Assembly (NCBI GenBank): GCA_947525975.1 | Contig: CANNVE010000015.1 | Coordinates: 18,637-82,636 of the forward strand | Reading direction: 5' to 3' | Length of the DNA: 64,000 nt | From: an uncultured Muribaculaceae bacterium | Lineage (GTDB): Bacteria > Bacteroidota > Bacteroidia > Bacteroidales > Muribaculaceae | Shown here: positions 8,362 through 23,290 of the stretch, in pieces | How positions within the stretch are numbered: the stretch's first letter is position 1 | How the letters are laid out: each line of letters starts with the position of its first letter | Made by a program: the position numbers and the translations under genes | The notes under the pieces: generated by a model | Databases searched by the model: none | Seen by the model: only the letters and a program-made list of their open reading frames with translations | What the model was told of the DNA's origin: nothing

Positions 8362-11300
8362 TCAGGCGTTGCTGATGAGCTCGAGGATGTCTTTGATGGT
8401 GAGCTTTCCGGCCATGTCGGTGCCTTCGAGCAGAGAGTCGGCCAGGTCGCGCTTGGTGCGGTGGAGGCGCAGTATTTTTTCTTCGATTGTATTCTTGGCC
8501 ACAAGGTGGTAGACCGTGACATCGCGCTTCTGCCCGATGCGGTAGGCGCGGTCGGTGGCCTGCTGCTCGATCGCCGGGTTCCACCACGGGTCGAGGTGCA
8601 TCACATAGTTGGCTTCAGGCAGGTTTAGGCCGAGGCCTCCGGCCTTTAGGCTGATGAGGAATAGGGGAGTGTCGCCGTTGCGGAATTGGGCCACGAGCTG
8701 CTCGCGCTGCTTCATGGTGGTGCTTCCGTCGAGGTAGAGGTATTTCTCTCCGGCTTTGTCGAGAGCCTGGCGCACGATGTCGAGATATGAGGTGAACTGG
8801 CTGAATACAAGCATGCGGTTGACGCCGCTGCCTTTGAATTCTGACACTATGTCGAGGAAAGCCTGCACCTTTGCATCTTCGCCCGTCCACGACTGGTCAA
8901 CGAGGCGCATTGAGCATGCCGCGCGTCGCAGGCGCGTGATCTCGGCCAGGGTGTTTATGTCGACCTTTTCGGCGTTCTCTAATTCCTGGGCGGCCTTCTT
9001 GCGCATGGCCTCATATCGGGTGAGCTCGGCGTCTGAAAGCTCTACGGGGATGATGATTTCGTTCTTTTCGGGCAGGTCGTCGATCACTTCCGCTTTCGTG
9101 CGCCTGAGCATGAATGGGCGCAATATGCCCTGCAGGGCCTTTCTGCGTGCCTTGTCGTTGTCTTCGGTTATAGGCTTGACGAATTTATGGCGGAATGTGT
9201 CGAAGCCGCCCAGAAGGCCGGGGTTGATGAAACGGAATAGATTCCATATCTCGCCGAGATGGTTCTGTATCGGGGTGCCGGTGAGGATGATGCGATAGTC
9301 GGCCTGCAGCTGCATGGCCACGTGCGACATCTTTGTCTCGCGGTTTTTGATGGTGTGCGCCTCGTCGAGGCAGATGGTCGACCATTTCTTCTCTACCAGA
9401 GCCGCTTCCTCGGTGTTTAGCAGGCCGTAGGTTGAGAGTATCACGTCATAATCCTTGGCTGTGTCGATGGTGAGGGTGCGGTCTTCGGCCTTGTTGAGCA
9501 CAATAGGTCGAAGCGAGGGGGCGAAGCGGGCTATCTCGGCCTCCCAGTTGGGCACCACTGACGCCGGTGCCAGCACAAGCGCAGGCCCCTCGGCAGCCTT
9601 AGACAGCAGGAAGGCTATCGTCTGCACGGTCTTGCCGAGGCCCATGTCGTCGGCAAGGCAGGCTCCGGCTCCCCATGACGCCAGGCGGCTCATCCATTGG
9701 AATCCCTCCACTTGGTAGGGGCGCAGCTCGGCGTTGAGAGTGGCCGGCACCTGCGGCACTATATCGTTGCATTTCTTGATGTTTTTCTGCAGATCGGTGA
9801 GTTTTTGGTCAAATTGCACTTTGAAGTCGCCGTCGAGAGCCACGTCGTCGAGCATCGCGGCGTTGAATTTTGAGATCTGCAGCTTGTTGTGGTTCTTCAC
9901 CGAGAGGGCCTCTATGCGCTCAAGCTGGCGGCGCAGTTTCTTGTCGATCGCGATGAAAAGATTGTCGTCAAGGCGCAGGTATCGTCCGCGGTTTTGAGCC
10001 ACCATGTCGAGCAGCTGCGCCATGGAGATGACAGTCTCGTCGTCGATGCGCACTTCGCCTTCGATGTCAAACCATCCGTTGTTTGATTTCAGACCAACAT
10101 TCCAGCTGCTTCCGGCAGCCTGCTTTAGCCTCATTTCCTTTCCTTGCATCCAGTCGATGACGATGGAGTCGGTGTGGGCCTGGGCCCAGGCCATGAGCTC
10201 GAGCACGGCTCCTACCGATAGAGTAGCGCGGTTTTCGTCTTCGTATAGGTCGGCTCCCTCCACATTTTCAAGCGCGTCGCAAAGGCTCTCGTAAGCGCCG
10301 CTCTCGCCTTCGAGATCGCGCACCACCCTCACTTGCTCTCCGCCGATGGTGTCGATCAGCTCCTTGCGTCCCTTTCCGGGCGGAGGAGTCTTGGTGCTGT
10401 CGGGAAGCGGCTGTGAGCAGAATGTGGCTTCGTATAGTCCGCCGGTGGCCGGCTGCAGCCTTGCGGCTATCATGGGGCGCCCTTGGTAGAGGGTGAGCGA
10501 TTTGCGGTCGAGAAGGTTAGAGCGCACTTCCAGCACTTCGTCGACAAGGGCGAGCATCGAGCGCAGTTTGTCTTCGGCAGCCGCCGGGAATGTGCGTATG
10601 TCGCACAGCAGCGGCCTCAGCACAGTCCTGATTTTTTCGCTGATGGGGATGTATGTGTATGTTCCTGCCTTTTTTGTCTTCTTCACCACTGCCGGCTCCG
10701 AAAGGTCTGACGGGCTAAGGTTTGACGATACGGTGAATCCGTCGCCCTTCTTGTCGATCGACAGGTAGGGCGTTTCCTCGGTCATCTCCAGCTCTGTGAT
10801 GTCATTTCCGCGCCTGAGGTTTGTCACATACAGGCGGTCGCATCCTTTGAGCATAGGGAGCACAGTCGAGGCCTGGGGCCAATAGTACTGCGAGGTGCAA
10901 GCCGAGGCGAAAATCTCATCGTATCTGTCGGGATTATTCAGCCCCTGGAGTGAATAGGATGATCGGGCAAGCGGCTTGGGTTTGCTCCATCTCTGGCTTT
11001 TCAGCCATGATTGTTCCATGGGGGCCACCTCGTTGGTGGATTCGTTGAGCACGAATATTCGGCGCGTCTGTTTTTCGGCGGGGCTGTCATGCGATGTCAG
11101 CGTCTCGCTGATTGCGTCGATCAGGCGCTCCCACTTCTGCTTGTACGGCACCGAGAGCACAGCCGGGATGCTTCCGTAGGCATCGATAAGTTCGGCTGAC
11201 TGCTCGTCGATGGGCGTGACCTCATGTCTGATGATCGCGTAGTCAGACTCGCCTGTGACGAAGGGCAGCGACGGCACCTCGAAGTGTCGGCCTATCATTT

Positions 11301-12348
11301 GGGCAAGATACACGATGCTTTTGGCGCTCAGTCCATTGTAAGTGGCTCCTATGCGGACGCGCACCATTTCGGCGTCGGCCTGCGTGCCGGGGTCAAGCGC
11401 TATGTGGCCAAGGATCGAGGCTATGGAGTAGGCTGGGTTGTTGACTCCGGCTCCTGTGGTCAGCCTCTTTGCGATCCTCTTTGCCTTTGCGTTGTTGAGA
11501 TGGAGGCATGCGGCGGCTACATAGTATGCCGCGAAGAATAGAGGCGGCACATCCTGGCATGAGGACTGGTCATCGAAATATTTCGCTCCGATTTTAGCAA
11601 ATTCGAGGCATTCCTCGTATTGCCCCAGGTTGCAGGCACGCATGGATTTGATAATTAGCAGTATTGAGTCGATTTTCCCGCCTTTGTCGAGAGCGGTGTC
11701 GTATGTGCCGTCCTGCACGTATGCGTGGTAGGCCTGCAGATTGTCGATCACGCTCTTGATGTAGGGGTGCCTGAAGGCCGTCTCTTCGCGCCACATGTCG
11801 AATACCTCAGATTCAAGGCGCTTGCCGAGGATGTGGTGGTCATTGATTGTGCCTATCATCAGGTCAATGACTGTGTCGGTATCAAAGAATGACGCGAATC
11901 TGACACTGTCTTTTTCCACGAGAGAGATGTTTTGCATCATGCTCAGGGCCTCATCGGGCAGCTGGGTGCCTGACGGCGGCATAAGGCCGTCGCAGAAGGC
12001 ATATCCCACCAGATAATATATGCCCATAGCGCCGGGCACGCCTTTAAGTATGGGCTTTAACTGCACAATCAGCTCCGGACGCCGCGAGAACACGTAGGCT
12101 ATGACAGAAATGCGCATTTCGCTTTTGATCCGGTATACGTAGTAACTCCGGTCAATCCACCCGTCATCAGACAATTCCCCTAAAATCTTATAGATTTCTT
12201 TCTCTGATAGGCTGAGGAACGAAATCAATTCAGAAATTGATTTGCCAAATCCGTTAATCTCTTTTCCAAGGAGAGCCATGTAGATCAAAAGCTTCAGTTT
12301 TGTCTCTCCGATAAGCGACAATTTATGGAATTGTGTCTTAAAATCCAT
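8362..12348 (-). CDS. SNF2-family DEAD/DEAH-box helicase-like ATPase (1328 aa)
   Basis: A Swi2/Snf2 ATPase of the bacterial RapA/HepA-like superfamily 2 group. The last ~480 residues hold the motor: motif I LADDMGLGKTVQTIAF, motif II DEAHTIKN, motif III LTGTPIQNH, and in the second lobe FSQFTSYLDI, LKAGGLGLNLPEANYV and the closing QQATDRAYRIGQKRDVTVYH. Such proteins translocate on double-stranded DNA and remodel protein-DNA complexes, often RNA polymerase. The N-terminal ~850 residues do not match a domain I can name; residues 1-75 look like a winged-helix segment (SISELISFLSLSEKEIYKIL). No SWIM zinc motif was seen. It is the only gene between two terminators, with its own candidate promoter. 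Motor assignment is firm; the cellular target is not known. Confidence 0.9.
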   Translation of the reverse strand: MDFKTQFHKLSLIGETKLKLLIYMALLGKEINGFGKSISELISFLSLSEKEIYKILGELSDDGWIDRSYYVYRIKSEMRISVIAYVFSRRPELIVQLKPILKGVPGAMGIYYLVGYAFCDGLMPPSGTQLPDEALSMMQNISLVEKDSVRFASFFDTDTVIDLMIGTINDHHILGKRLESEVFDMWREETAFRHPYIKSVIDNLQAYHAYVQDGTYDTALDKGGKIDSILLIIKSMRACNLGQYEECLEFAKIGAKYFDDQSSCQDVPPLFFAAYYVAAACLHLNNAKAKRIAKRLTTGAGVNNPAYSIASILGHIALDPGTQADAEMVRVRIGATYNGLSAKSIVYLAQMIGRHFEVPSLPFVTGESDYAIIRHEVTPIDEQSAELIDAYGSIPAVLSVPYKQKWERLIDAISETLTSHDSPAEKQTRRIFVLNESTNEVAPMEQSWLKSQRWSKPKPLARSSYSLQGLNNPDRYDEIFASACTSQYYWPQASTVLPMLKGCDRLYVTNLRRGNDITELEMTEETPYLSIDKKGDGFTVSSNLSPSDLSEPAVVKKTKKAGTYTYIPISEKIRTVLRPLLCDIRTFPAAAEDKLRSMLALVDEVLEVRSNLLDRKSLTLYQGRPMIAARLQPATGGLYEATFCSQPLPDSTKTPPPGKGRKELIDTIGGEQVRVVRDLEGESGAYESLCDALENVEGADLYEDENRATLSVGAVLELMAWAQAHTDSIVIDWMQGKEMRLKQAAGSSWNVGLKSNNGWFDIEGEVRIDDETVISMAQLLDMVAQNRGRYLRLDDNLFIAIDKKLRRQLERIEALSVKNHNKLQISKFNAAMLDDVALDGDFKVQFDQKLTDLQKNIKKCNDIVPQVPATLNAELRPYQVEGFQWMSRLASWGAGACLADDMGLGKTVQTIAFLLSKAAEGPALVLAPASVVPNWEAEIARFAPSLRPIVLNKAEDRTLTIDTAKDYDVILSTYGLLNTEEAALVEKKWSTICLDEAHTIKNRETKMSHVAMQLQADYRIILTGTPIQNHLGEIWNLFRFINPGLLGGFDTFRHKFVKPITEDNDKARRKALQGILRPFMLRRTKAEVIDDLPEKNEIIIPVELSDAELTRYEAMRKKAAQELENAEKVDINTLAEITRLRRAACSMRLVDQSWTGEDAKVQAFLDIVSEFKGSGVNRMLVFSQFTSYLDIVRQALDKAGEKYLYLDGSTTMKQREQLVAQFRNGDTPLFLISLKAGGLGLNLPEANYVMHLDPWWNPAIEQQATDRAYRIGQKRDVTVYHLVAKNTIEEKILRLHRTKRDLADSLLEGTDMAGKLTIKDILELISNA

Positions 12349-12377
12349 ACGTAAGTGGTTTGAAAGAAAGTAATTTA

Positions 12378-12385
12378 CAAAATTA
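12378..12385 (-). promoter_or_regulatory. candidate -7 box of the SNF2 gene
   Basis: TAATTTTG on the minus strand, about 30 bases before the start codon at 12348. No convincing TTTG is seen at the expected -33 distance, so this is a partial match. Confidence 0.45.
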
Positions 12386-12443
12386 CGTAAAAATCTTGTA
12401 TTTTACGCTCACACTCAATAAAGATTTGAAAAATATTTATGTG

Positions 12444-12482
12444 AAAAAAAAGCGGTGCGCGAAATTTCGCGCACCGCTTTTT
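12444..12482 (-). terminator. rpoC terminator
   Basis: A perfect 28-base palindrome (AGCGGTGCGCGAAA and its complement, 12451-12478) followed on the minus strand by seven T residues. It closes the tRNA-tuf-secE-nusG-ribosomal protein-rpoBC block and insulates the SNF2 gene. Confidence 0.93.
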
Positions 12483-12502
12483 CTATCTTATGAGGCTTGG
12501 TG

Positions 12503-16855
<4,353 letters not shown>

Positions 16856-16925
16856 ATATTGAGAGGTGTGTATATTTTTTGTAGAAGTTGCTTTTGATGT
16901 TTGTGACTACAGATTGCCAGGCCGT

Positions 16926-16953
16926 GCGGGCCGCAATTATATCATCGCGGCCC
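16926..16953 (-). other. stem-loop in the rpoB-rpoC gap
   Basis: CGGGCCGC (16926-16933) pairs with GCGGCCCG (16946-16953) around a 12-base loop. There is no T run after it, so it looks more like a processing or stability element than a terminator. Confidence 0.4.
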
Positions 16954-16975
16954 GTGGAGCCTGTCTATGCTGTTA

Positions 16976-19900
16976 TCACTCAAGCTTGACGCTCAGGCCA
17001 AGACCGCGGAGCTCATGCAGGAGCACGTTGAGCGACTCGGGGATGCCGGCCTGGGGCATGGAATCGCCCTTGACGATGGCCTCGTATGCTTTAGAGCGGC
17101 CATTGACGTCGTCACTCTTGATGGTGAGGATCTCCTGAAGCACATGGCTTGCGCCGAATGCCTCAAGAGCCCAGACCTCCATCTCACCGAAGCGCTGACC
17201 GCCGAATTGGGCTTTACCGCCGAGGGGCTGCTGGGTGATGAGCGAGTACGGACCGATTGAGCGTGCGTGCATCTTGTCCTCTACCATGTGGCCGAGCTTG
17301 AGCATGTAGATCACACCTACGGTGGCGGGCTGGTCGAAGCGCTCGCCGGTGCCGCCGTCATAGAGGTAGGTCTTGCCGAATCGCGGCAGGCCGGCCTTGT
17401 CGGTGAGGGCGTTGATGTCGTCGAGCGATGCGCCGTCGAAGATCGGGGTGGCGTATTTCTCGCCGAGCTCGCGGCCTGCCCATCCGAGCACGGTCTCGAA
17501 AATCTGTCCGAGGTTCATGCGCGAAGGCACGCCCAGGGGGTTAAGGCAGATGTCGACCGGTGTGCCGTCGGCCAGATAGGGCATATCCTCGCGGCGCACG
17601 ATGCGCGACACGATACCCTTGTTGCCGTGGCGGCCTGCCATCTTGTCGCCCACGCCGATCTTGCGCTTCTTGGCGATGTATACCTTGGCGATCTGCATGA
17701 TGCCCGAGGGCAGCTCGTCGCCGATGCTGATGTCAAATTTCTTGCGGCGCAGCTCTGCGTCGATTTCCTTTGACTTGCGCAGGTAGTTGACGATGGTGCG
17801 GCGTATCAGGTCGTTGGTGTGCTCGTCTGATGTCCATCCGCTCAGGTTGATGGTGTCGAAGTTGAGGTCGCGCAGGGCTGATGCTGTGAAGCGTGCGCCC
17901 TGGGCTATGATGTTGCTTCCGATGAAGTCGTTGATGCCTTGGCATGTCTTGCCGGCTGTCAGGGTCATGAGCTTGCCGATGAGCACGTCCTTCAGGTCGT
18001 TGAGCTTCGATTCGTATTCCTCGTCGAGCTTGGGCAGGAGGGCGTTGGCGGCCTTCGACTTGCGCTTGGCGGCTTTCGAGAAGAGGTGAGTGCCGATGAC
18101 CACGCCCTTCAGTGAGGGAGAAGCCTTGAGCGATGCGTCCTTCACGTCGCCGGCCTTGTCGCCGAAGATGGCGCGCAGCAGCTTCTCCTCGGGGGTGGGG
18201 TCAGACTCGCCCTTGGGAGTGATCTTGCCGATCATGATATCGCCGGGCACCACGTGGGCGCCGATGCGGATGATGCCGCGCTCGTCGAGGTCCTTGGTGG
18301 CATCCTCGCTGACGTTGGGGATGTCGCTGGTGAGCTCTTCGAGGCCGCGCTTTGTCTCACGTACCTCGAGCGAATACTCGTCGACGTGCACAGAGGTGAG
18401 GATGTCGTCGCGCACCATGCGCTCGTTGAGCACGATGGCGTCCTCGTAGTTGTATCCCTTCCAGGGCATGAACGCCACCTTGAGGTTGCGTCCCAGCGCG
18501 AGCTCGCCTTTTTCGCTTGAATAGCCTTCGGTGAGGATGTCGCCCTTCACCACGCGCTGGCCGGCGCGGCAGATGGGGCGCAGGTCGATTGTGGTGCTCT
18601 GGTTGGTCTTGCGCCACTTGGGCAGCCTGTATTCCTTCACGTTTGATTCGAAAGCCACGAATTCGTCCTCCTCGGTGCGGTCATAGCGGATGCGGATGAC
18701 GGTGGCGTCGACAAACTCTATCACGCCGGGGCCTTCAGCGGCTATCTGGGTGCGGGAGTCGCGCACGAGCTGGCCTTCGATGCCTGTGCCCACGATGGGG
18801 CTCTCGCTGCGCATCAGGGGCACTGCCTGGCGCATCATGTTTGATCCCATGAGGGCGCGGTTGGCGTCATCGTGCTCCAGGAATGGGATGAGCGATGCGG
18901 CGATAGAGGCGATCTGCGTGGGCGATACGTCCATGAGCTCTACCTCCGACGGAGCCACCACGGGGAAGTCGGCGTCGAGGCGGGCCTTTACGCGCTCACG
19001 GATGAATGAGCCGTCGGGGTTGAGCGGAGCGTTGCCCTGGGCTATGATGTGGCCTTCCTCGATTTCGGCGGTGAGGTATGTCACCTCGTCGTTGTTGAGG
19101 TTGACCTTGCTGTCCTCCACCTTGCGGTAGGGAGTCTCGATGAATCCGAGGTCGTTGATCTTGGCGTATACGCAAAGTGAGCTGATGAGGCCGATGTTGG
19201 GGCCTTCAGGGGTCTCGATCGGGCAGAGGCGTCCGTAGTGGGTGTAGTGCACGTCTCGCACCTCGAAGCCGGCGCGCTCACGCGACAGACCGCCGGGGCC
19301 GAGGGCCGACATACGGCGCTTATGGGTGATTTCGGCCAGAGGGTTGGTCTGGTCCATGAACTGCGACAGCGCGTTGGTGCCGAAGAACGTATTGATCACC
19401 GACGAGATGGTCTTCGCGTTGATCAGGTCGATGGGCTTGAATACCTCGTTGTCACGCACGTTCATCCTCTCGCGGATGGTGCGCGACATGCGGGCCAGGC
19501 CCACGCCGAATTGATTGTAGAGCTGCTCGCCCACGGTGCGCACGCGGCGGTTGCTCAAGTGGTCGATGTCGTCGACAGCGGCCTTTGAGTTGATGAGCTC
19601 GATCAGATACTTGATGATGGCGATGATGTCCTCGCGTGTGAGCACCTTCACGTCCATCGAAGTGTCGAGGTTGAGCTTCTTGTTGATGCGGTAGCGGCCC
19701 ACAGTGCCCAGGTCGTAGCGCTTCTCCGAGAAGAAGAGGTTGGTGATCACCTCTCGCGCGCTGGCGTCGTCTGGCGGCTCTGCGTTGCGCAGCTGCCTGT
19801 AGATGTATTGTATCGCGTCCTGCTCGGTGTTGGATGTATCCTTCTGCAGGGTGTTGAATATGATTGAGTAGTCGCTGGCGTTGGCGTCCTCCTTGTGCAG

Positions 19901-20782
19901 GAGCACATAGTCCACTCCTGACTCGATGATCAGGGGTATGTTGTCTTCAGAGATCTCTGTCTCGCGGTCGAGCACCACCTCGCTGCGCTCCAGAGTCGAC
20001 ACCTCGCCGGTATCTTCGTCTACGAAGTCCTCGACCCAGGTCTTGAGCACGCGTGCGGCGAGCTTGCGGCCGATAGCCTTCTTCAGGTTGGTCTTGTTGA
20101 CCTTAATTTCTTCTGCCAGGCCGAAAATCTCGATGATGTCCTTGTCGCTCTCGAGGCCGATGGCGCGAAGCAGCGTGGTCACGGGCAGCTTCTTCTTTCG
20201 GTCGATGTAGGCGTACATCACATTGTTGATGTCGGTGGCGAATTCTATCCATGATCCGCGGAAGGGGATGATGCGGGCAGAATAGAGGAGTGTGCCGTTG
20301 GCGTGCGTGCTCTGGCCGAAGAATACGCCCGGCGAGCGGTGCAGCTGCGACACGATGACGCGCTCGGCGCCATTGATGACGAATGTGCCCTTGTCCGTCA
20401 TGTAAGGGATCGGGCCAAGGTATACGTCTTGTATCACCGGCTCGAAATCCTCATGGTCGGGGTCGGTGCAGTATAATTTGAGTTTCGCCTTTAAGGGCAC
20501 GCTGTATGTAAGGCCGCGCTCCAAGCATTCCTCAATCGTGTAGCGTGGAGGATCGATATAATAGTCGATGAACTCGAGCACGAAGCTGTTGCGAGTGTCG
20601 ACTATCGGGAAATTCTCGGCAAATACCTTGTACAGGCCCTCGTTGTTGCGCTTCTCCGGCGGAGTGTCAAGCTGCAGGAAGTCCTGAAACGACTTGAGCT
20701 GCACCTCAAGAAAGTCGGGGTAAGGAAGAGGATTCTTTACCGATGCGAAATTTTTGCGTGGGTTATCGTTGGTGACTGACAT
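16976..20782 (-). CDS. rpoB: DNA-directed RNA polymerase subunit beta
   Basis: The 1268-residue beta subunit of RNA polymerase. Clear landmarks are the rifampicin-pocket region ([20 protein letters not shown] followed by [20 protein letters not shown] and [19 protein letters not shown]), the [13 protein letters not shown] segment, the [17 protein letters not shown] block and the C-terminal [20 protein letters not shown]. In the rifampicin cluster the usual residues (Q, D, H, R, S) are present, so nothing suggests resistance. It lies downstream of rplL; the 287-base gap contains a terminator-like hairpin and a GC-rich structured leader, which suggests that transcription into rpoBC is partly attenuated. 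rpoC follows in the same direction. Confidence 0.98.
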   Translation of the reverse strand: MSVTNDNPRKNFASVKNPLPYPDFLEVQLKSFQDFLQLDTPPEKRNNEGLYKVFAENFPIVDTRNSFVLEFIDYYIDPPRYTIEECLERGLTYSVPLKAKLKLYCTDPDHEDFEPVIQDVYLGPIPYMTDKGTFVINGAERVIVSQLHRSPGVFFGQSTHANGTLLYSARIIPFRGSWIEFATDINNVMYAYIDRKKKLPVTTLLRAIGLESDKDIIEIFGLAEEIKVNKTNLKKAIGRKLAARVLKTWVEDFVDEDTGEVSTLERSEVVLDRETEISEDNIPLIIESGVDYVLLHKEDANASDYSIIFNTLQKDTSNTEQDAIQYIYRQLRNAEPPDDASAREVITNLFFSEKRYDLGTVGRYRINKKLNLDTSMDVKVLTREDIIAIIKYLIELINSKAAVDDIDHLSNRRVRTVGEQLYNQFGVGLARMSRTIRERMNVRDNEVFKPIDLINAKTISSVINTFFGTNALSQFMDQTNPLAEITHKRRMSALGPGGLSRERAGFEVRDVHYTHYGRLCPIETPEGPNIGLISSLCVYAKINDLGFIETPYRKVEDSKVNLNNDEVTYLTAEIEEGHIIAQGNAPLNPDGSFIRERVKARLDADFPVVAPSEVELMDVSPTQIASIAASLIPFLEHDDANRALMGSNMMRQAVPLMRSESPIVGTGIEGQLVRDSRTQIAAEGPGVIEFVDATVIRIRYDRTEEDEFVAFESNVKEYRLPKWRKTNQSTTIDLRPICRAGQRVVKGDILTEGYSSEKGELALGRNLKVAFMPWKGYNYEDAIVLNERMVRDDILTSVHVDEYSLEVRETKRGLEELTSDIPNVSEDATKDLDERGIIRIGAHVVPGDIMIGKITPKGESDPTPEEKLLRAIFGDKAGDVKDASLKASPSLKGVVIGTHLFSKAAKRKSKAANALLPKLDEEYESKLNDLKDVLIGKLMTLTAGKTCQGINDFIGSNIIAQGARFTASALRDLNFDTINLSGWTSDEHTNDLIRRTIVNYLRKSKEIDAELRRKKFDISIGDELPSGIMQIAKVYIAKKRKIGVGDKMAGRHGNKGIVSRIVRREDMPYLADGTPVDICLNPLGVPSRMNLGQIFETVLGWAGRELGEKYATPIFDGASLDDINALTDKAGLPRFGKTYLYDGGTGERFDQPATVGVIYMLKLGHMVEDKMHARSIGPYSLITQQPLGGKAQFGGQRFGEMEVWALEAFGASHVLQEILTIKSDDVNGRSKAYEAIVKGDSMPQAGIPESLNVLLHELRGLGLSVKLE

Positions 20783-20834
20783 CTATTAAGGAAAAATAAT
20801 TGGGATAAAAGCAGAGGAACTCAAATTTTTTTGC

Positions 20835-20990
20835 GGAGACTCAGGCGGCTATATGGCCATGGCCTCTACATCGGCCAGTGTTTTCAATGGCCTTTACATA
20901 GGAAATCGCTGGCAGATAGGCCACTGTGAGGCCGCCAGGCAGTCCCGCTGGGGTCGTCCGTCCTGCCGCGAAGCAGGCTCTCCGGCCCGT
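20835..20990 (-). other. GC-rich, potentially structured leader upstream of rpoB
   Basis: The stretch has repeated GGCC/GGCGGC words with mutually complementary segments (GGCGGC near 20846 against GCCGCC near 20933; CAGTG against CACTG). It has no reading frame of note and sits between the rplL-proximal hairpin and rpoB. A folded 5' leader for rpoBC is inferred. Confidence 0.35.
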
Positions 20991-21007
20991 TGCTTTGAAT
21001 TATAGAC

Positions 21008-21046
21008 AAAAAGGTTAAGAATCCACTTTTTAGGGGATTCTTAACC
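21008..21046 (-). terminator. terminator/attenuator between rplL and rpoB
   Basis: A perfect 12-bp stem GGTTAAGAATCC/GGATTCTTAACC (21013-21024 with 21035-21046), 10-base loop, then five T residues on the minus strand. Placed just after the rplL stop and ahead of rpoB, like the partial rplL-rpoB attenuator known from enterobacteria. Confidence 0.85.
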
Positions 21047-21069
21047 CAAATACCTGATTGTCAGGTATC

Positions 21070-21444
21070 TTATTTCAGTTCGACCTCAGCGCCCTCGGCC
21101 TCGAGACGCTCCTTGAGGCTGTCAGCGTCTGCCTTGGCAACGCCTTCCTTAACGGTAGCGGGTGCGCCGTCAACCATGTCCTTAGCCTCCTTCAGGCCCA
21201 GACCGGTGATTTCCTTGATGAGCTTAACGACTTTGAGCTTGTTAGCGCCGCCTGACTTGAGGATCACGTCGAAAGAGGTCTTCTCCTCTTCAGCGGGAGC
21301 TGCTGCTGCGGGGCCGGCTGCTACTGCAACTGCGGCTGCGGCGGGTTCGATACCGTACTCTTCCTTGAGGATCTGAGCGAGTTCGTTTACTTCCTTTACG
21401 GTGAGGTTAACAAGTTGTTCAGCAAAAGCTTTAAGATCTGCCAT
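21070..21444 (-). CDS. rplL: 50S ribosomal protein L7/L12
   Basis: The 124-residue stalk protein of the large ribosomal subunit, which recruits translation GTPases. The N-terminal dimerisation domain ([20 protein letters not shown]) is joined by an alanine-rich hinge ([18 protein letters not shown]) to the globular C-terminal domain with [20 protein letters not shown] and [15 protein letters not shown]. Length is standard. It follows rplJ by 48 bases and is followed by a strong hairpin with a T run, so stalk-protein synthesis can exceed that of RNA polymerase. Confidence 0.97.
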   Translation of the reverse strand: MADLKAFAEQLVNLTVKEVNELAQILKEEYGIEPAAAAVAVAAGPAAAAPAEEEKTSFDVILKSGGANKLKVVKLIKEITGLGLKEAKDMVDGAPATVKEGVAKADADSLKERLEAEGAEVELK

Positions 21445-21492
21445 TGTAGTATTGTGTTTGTGTTGTTTGTTTTGATGTTGATTGGTTGGATT

Positions 21493-22014
21493 TTATTCAC
21501 CCTTCTTTGAAAGGGTCTCAAGCACGCCGTGGATTGTGGTAGCGCCGCTCTGCAGGGCGGATACGACATTCTTGGCAGGGCTCTGCAGCAGGGCCACGAT
21601 GTCGGCGATGAGCTCGTTCTTGCTCTTGATGGATGCAAGTACGTCGATGGCGTCTGCGCTGTATACGCATTCCTCTACGTAAGCGGCCTTCAGGCGGGGA
21701 AGGGTGTCGCCCTTCTTCACGAAGTCCTTGAGCAGCTTGGCGGGAGCGTTGCCCACCTTGGTGAGCATCAGCGATGTTGACTCCTTCAGAGCGGGATACA
21801 GCTCGCTGTAGTCGCCTTCGAGCTCCTCAAATGCCTTGTGGAGCAGAGTGTTCTTGACAACCATCAGCTTGATGTCGCTCTTGAAGCATGCGCGGCGGAG
21901 CTCGCTCGTCTTCTCAGCGTTGAGGCCTGCGGTCTCTACCAGATAGAAAGCGGGGTACTCGGTGAGCACTTGCTTGATCTTCTGGAATACAAGTTCTTTA
22001 TCTTCCTTTTTCAT
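21493..22014 (-). CDS. rplJ: 50S ribosomal protein L10
   Basis: The 173-residue L10 protein, which anchors the L7/L12 dimers to 23S rRNA. The N-terminus (MKKEDKELVFQKIKQVLTEY, then FYLVETAGLNAEKTSELRRA) and KLMVVKNTLLHKAF are typical, and the C-terminal helix needed for L7/L12 binding is present. It lies between rplA (27-base gap) and rplL (48-base gap). In many bacteria L10 represses its own mRNA through a leader; here the rplA-rplJ gap is too short for a long leader, so any such control would act inside rplA. Confidence 0.96.
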   Translation of the reverse strand: MKKEDKELVFQKIKQVLTEYPAFYLVETAGLNAEKTSELRRACFKSDIKLMVVKNTLLHKAFEELEGDYSELYPALKESTSLMLTKVGNAPAKLLKDFVKKGDTLPRLKAAYVEECVYSADAIDVLASIKSKNELIADIVALLQSPAKNVVSALQSGATTIHGVLETLSKKGE

Positions 22015-22041
22015 TGTAGTCTCTGGGTTAAAGATGAAACA

Positions 22042-22737
22042 TTAAGCCTCTACTGACTTGGTGTCAACCTTGACGCCAGGGCTCATTGTGCTCGAAAGAT
22101 AAACGCTCTTGATGTATGTGCCCTTTGCGGTAGCGGGCTTCAGCTTGATGAGCGTGTTGATGAACTCACGCGCATTGTCCCTCATTTGCTCGGGTGTGAA
22201 CGAAACTTTGCCAATCGAAGAGTGCACGATGCCGTTCTTGTCGACCTTGAAGTCGATCTTGCCTTTCTTAACCTCCTCAACAGCCTTGGCCACGTCCATG
22301 GTCACAGTGCCGCTCTTGGGGTTAGGCATAAGGCCGCGGGGGCCGAGGATGCGGCCAAGCTGGCCTACCTTGCCCATCACCGAAGGCATGGTGATGATCA
22401 CGTCGATGTCTGTCCAGCCTTCCTTGATCTTCTGGATGTATTCGTCGAGGCCTACATAGTCAGCGCCGGCAGCCTTGGCGGCGGCTTCAGCGTCGGGGGT
22501 GCAGAGCACCAGCACGCGGGTCACCTTGCCTGTGCCGTGGGGCAGCGTAACGACGCCGCGCACCATCTGGTTGGCCTTGCGGGGGTCAACGCCCAGGCGC
22601 ACGTCGATGTCGAACGATGCGTCAAACTTAGTGTAGGTCACTTCCTTTACTTTCTCGGCTGCTTCGAGCAGAGGGTAGGCTTTCCCGGCTTCAATCTTCG
22701 CTAAGGCTACCTTTTGGTTTTTGGTAAGTTTACTCAT
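22042..22737 (-). CDS. rplA: 50S ribosomal protein L1
   Basis: The 231-residue L1 protein of the mobile stalk near the E site, binding 23S rRNA. Family signatures include [33 protein letters not shown] and the highly conserved [18 protein letters not shown]. Length matches the family. It starts 14 bases after the rplK stop codon, so the two are almost certainly co-translated. L1 classically represses rplK-rplA by binding the mRNA leader. Confidence 0.97.
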   Translation of the reverse strand: MSKLTKNQKVALAKIEAGKAYPLLEAAEKVKEVTYTKFDASFDIDVRLGVDPRKANQMVRGVVTLPHGTGKVTRVLVLCTPDAEAAAKAAGADYVGLDEYIQKIKEGWTDIDVIITMPSVMGKVGQLGRILGPRGLMPNPKSGTVTMDVAKAVEEVKKGKIDFKVDKNGIVHSSIGKVSFTPEQMRDNAREFINTLIKLKPATAKGTYIKSVYLSSTMSPGVKVDTKSVEA

Positions 22738-22751
22738 CTTGATTGAATTTA

Positions 22752-23195
22752 TTAGTTATTGGCAGGGAATTCGCCCTTTACGCTGATACCCATGCTGCGG
22801 GCTGTGCCAGCAACCATGCGCATTGCCGATTCTACGGTGAAGCAGTTGAGGTCGGGCATTTTGTCTTCTGCAATTGTCTTTACCTGATCCCAGGTGATTT
22901 CAGCCACCTTCTTGCGGTTGGGCTGTGCGGAGCCGGACTTGACCTTGGTCACTTCCTTGAGCTGCACTGCAACCGGAGGCGTCTTCACCACGAAGTCGAA
23001 AGTCTTGTCGGCGTAGTATGTGATGACTACGGGCAGGATCTTTCCGGCTTTGTCTTGGGTGCGGGCGTTGAATTGCTTGCAAAATTCCATGATGTTGATG
23101 CCCTTGGAACCAAGAGCAGGGCCAACTGGAGGCGAGGGGTTTGCCGCGCCGCCTTTAATCTGCAATTTGATCTGGCCAGCAATTTCTTTTGCCAT
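22752..23195 (-). CDS. rplK: 50S ribosomal protein L11
   Basis: The 147-residue L11 protein of the GTPase-associated centre. It shows [37 protein letters not shown] and the C-terminal rRNA-binding region with [18 protein letters not shown]. Length fits the family exactly. The 95-base gap from nusG contains a GC-rich stretch with complementary arms that could be the L1-binding leader, though I could not match a consensus. rplA follows directly. Confidence 0.97.
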   Translation of the reverse strand: MAKEIAGQIKLQIKGGAANPSPPVGPALGSKGINIMEFCKQFNARTQDKAGKILPVVITYYADKTFDFVVKTPPVAVQLKEVTKVKSGSAQPNRKKVAEITWDQVKTIAEDKMPDLNCFTVESAMRMVAGTARSMGISVKGEFPANN

Positions 23196-23290
23196 TTCTG
23201 TAACTACTTATTGATTAATTATACACTCTTTCCATTTTTAAGAAGGATAGTCGCCTTGGGCCGCGCCTGTTCAGGGGCGCACGCCTGCGG

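Noticed and set aside
8362..12348. SNF2 protein as part of a phage-defence system such as DISARM
   Set aside because: No methylase, nuclease or other defence partner lies next to it; neighbours are rpoC and a secreted protein.
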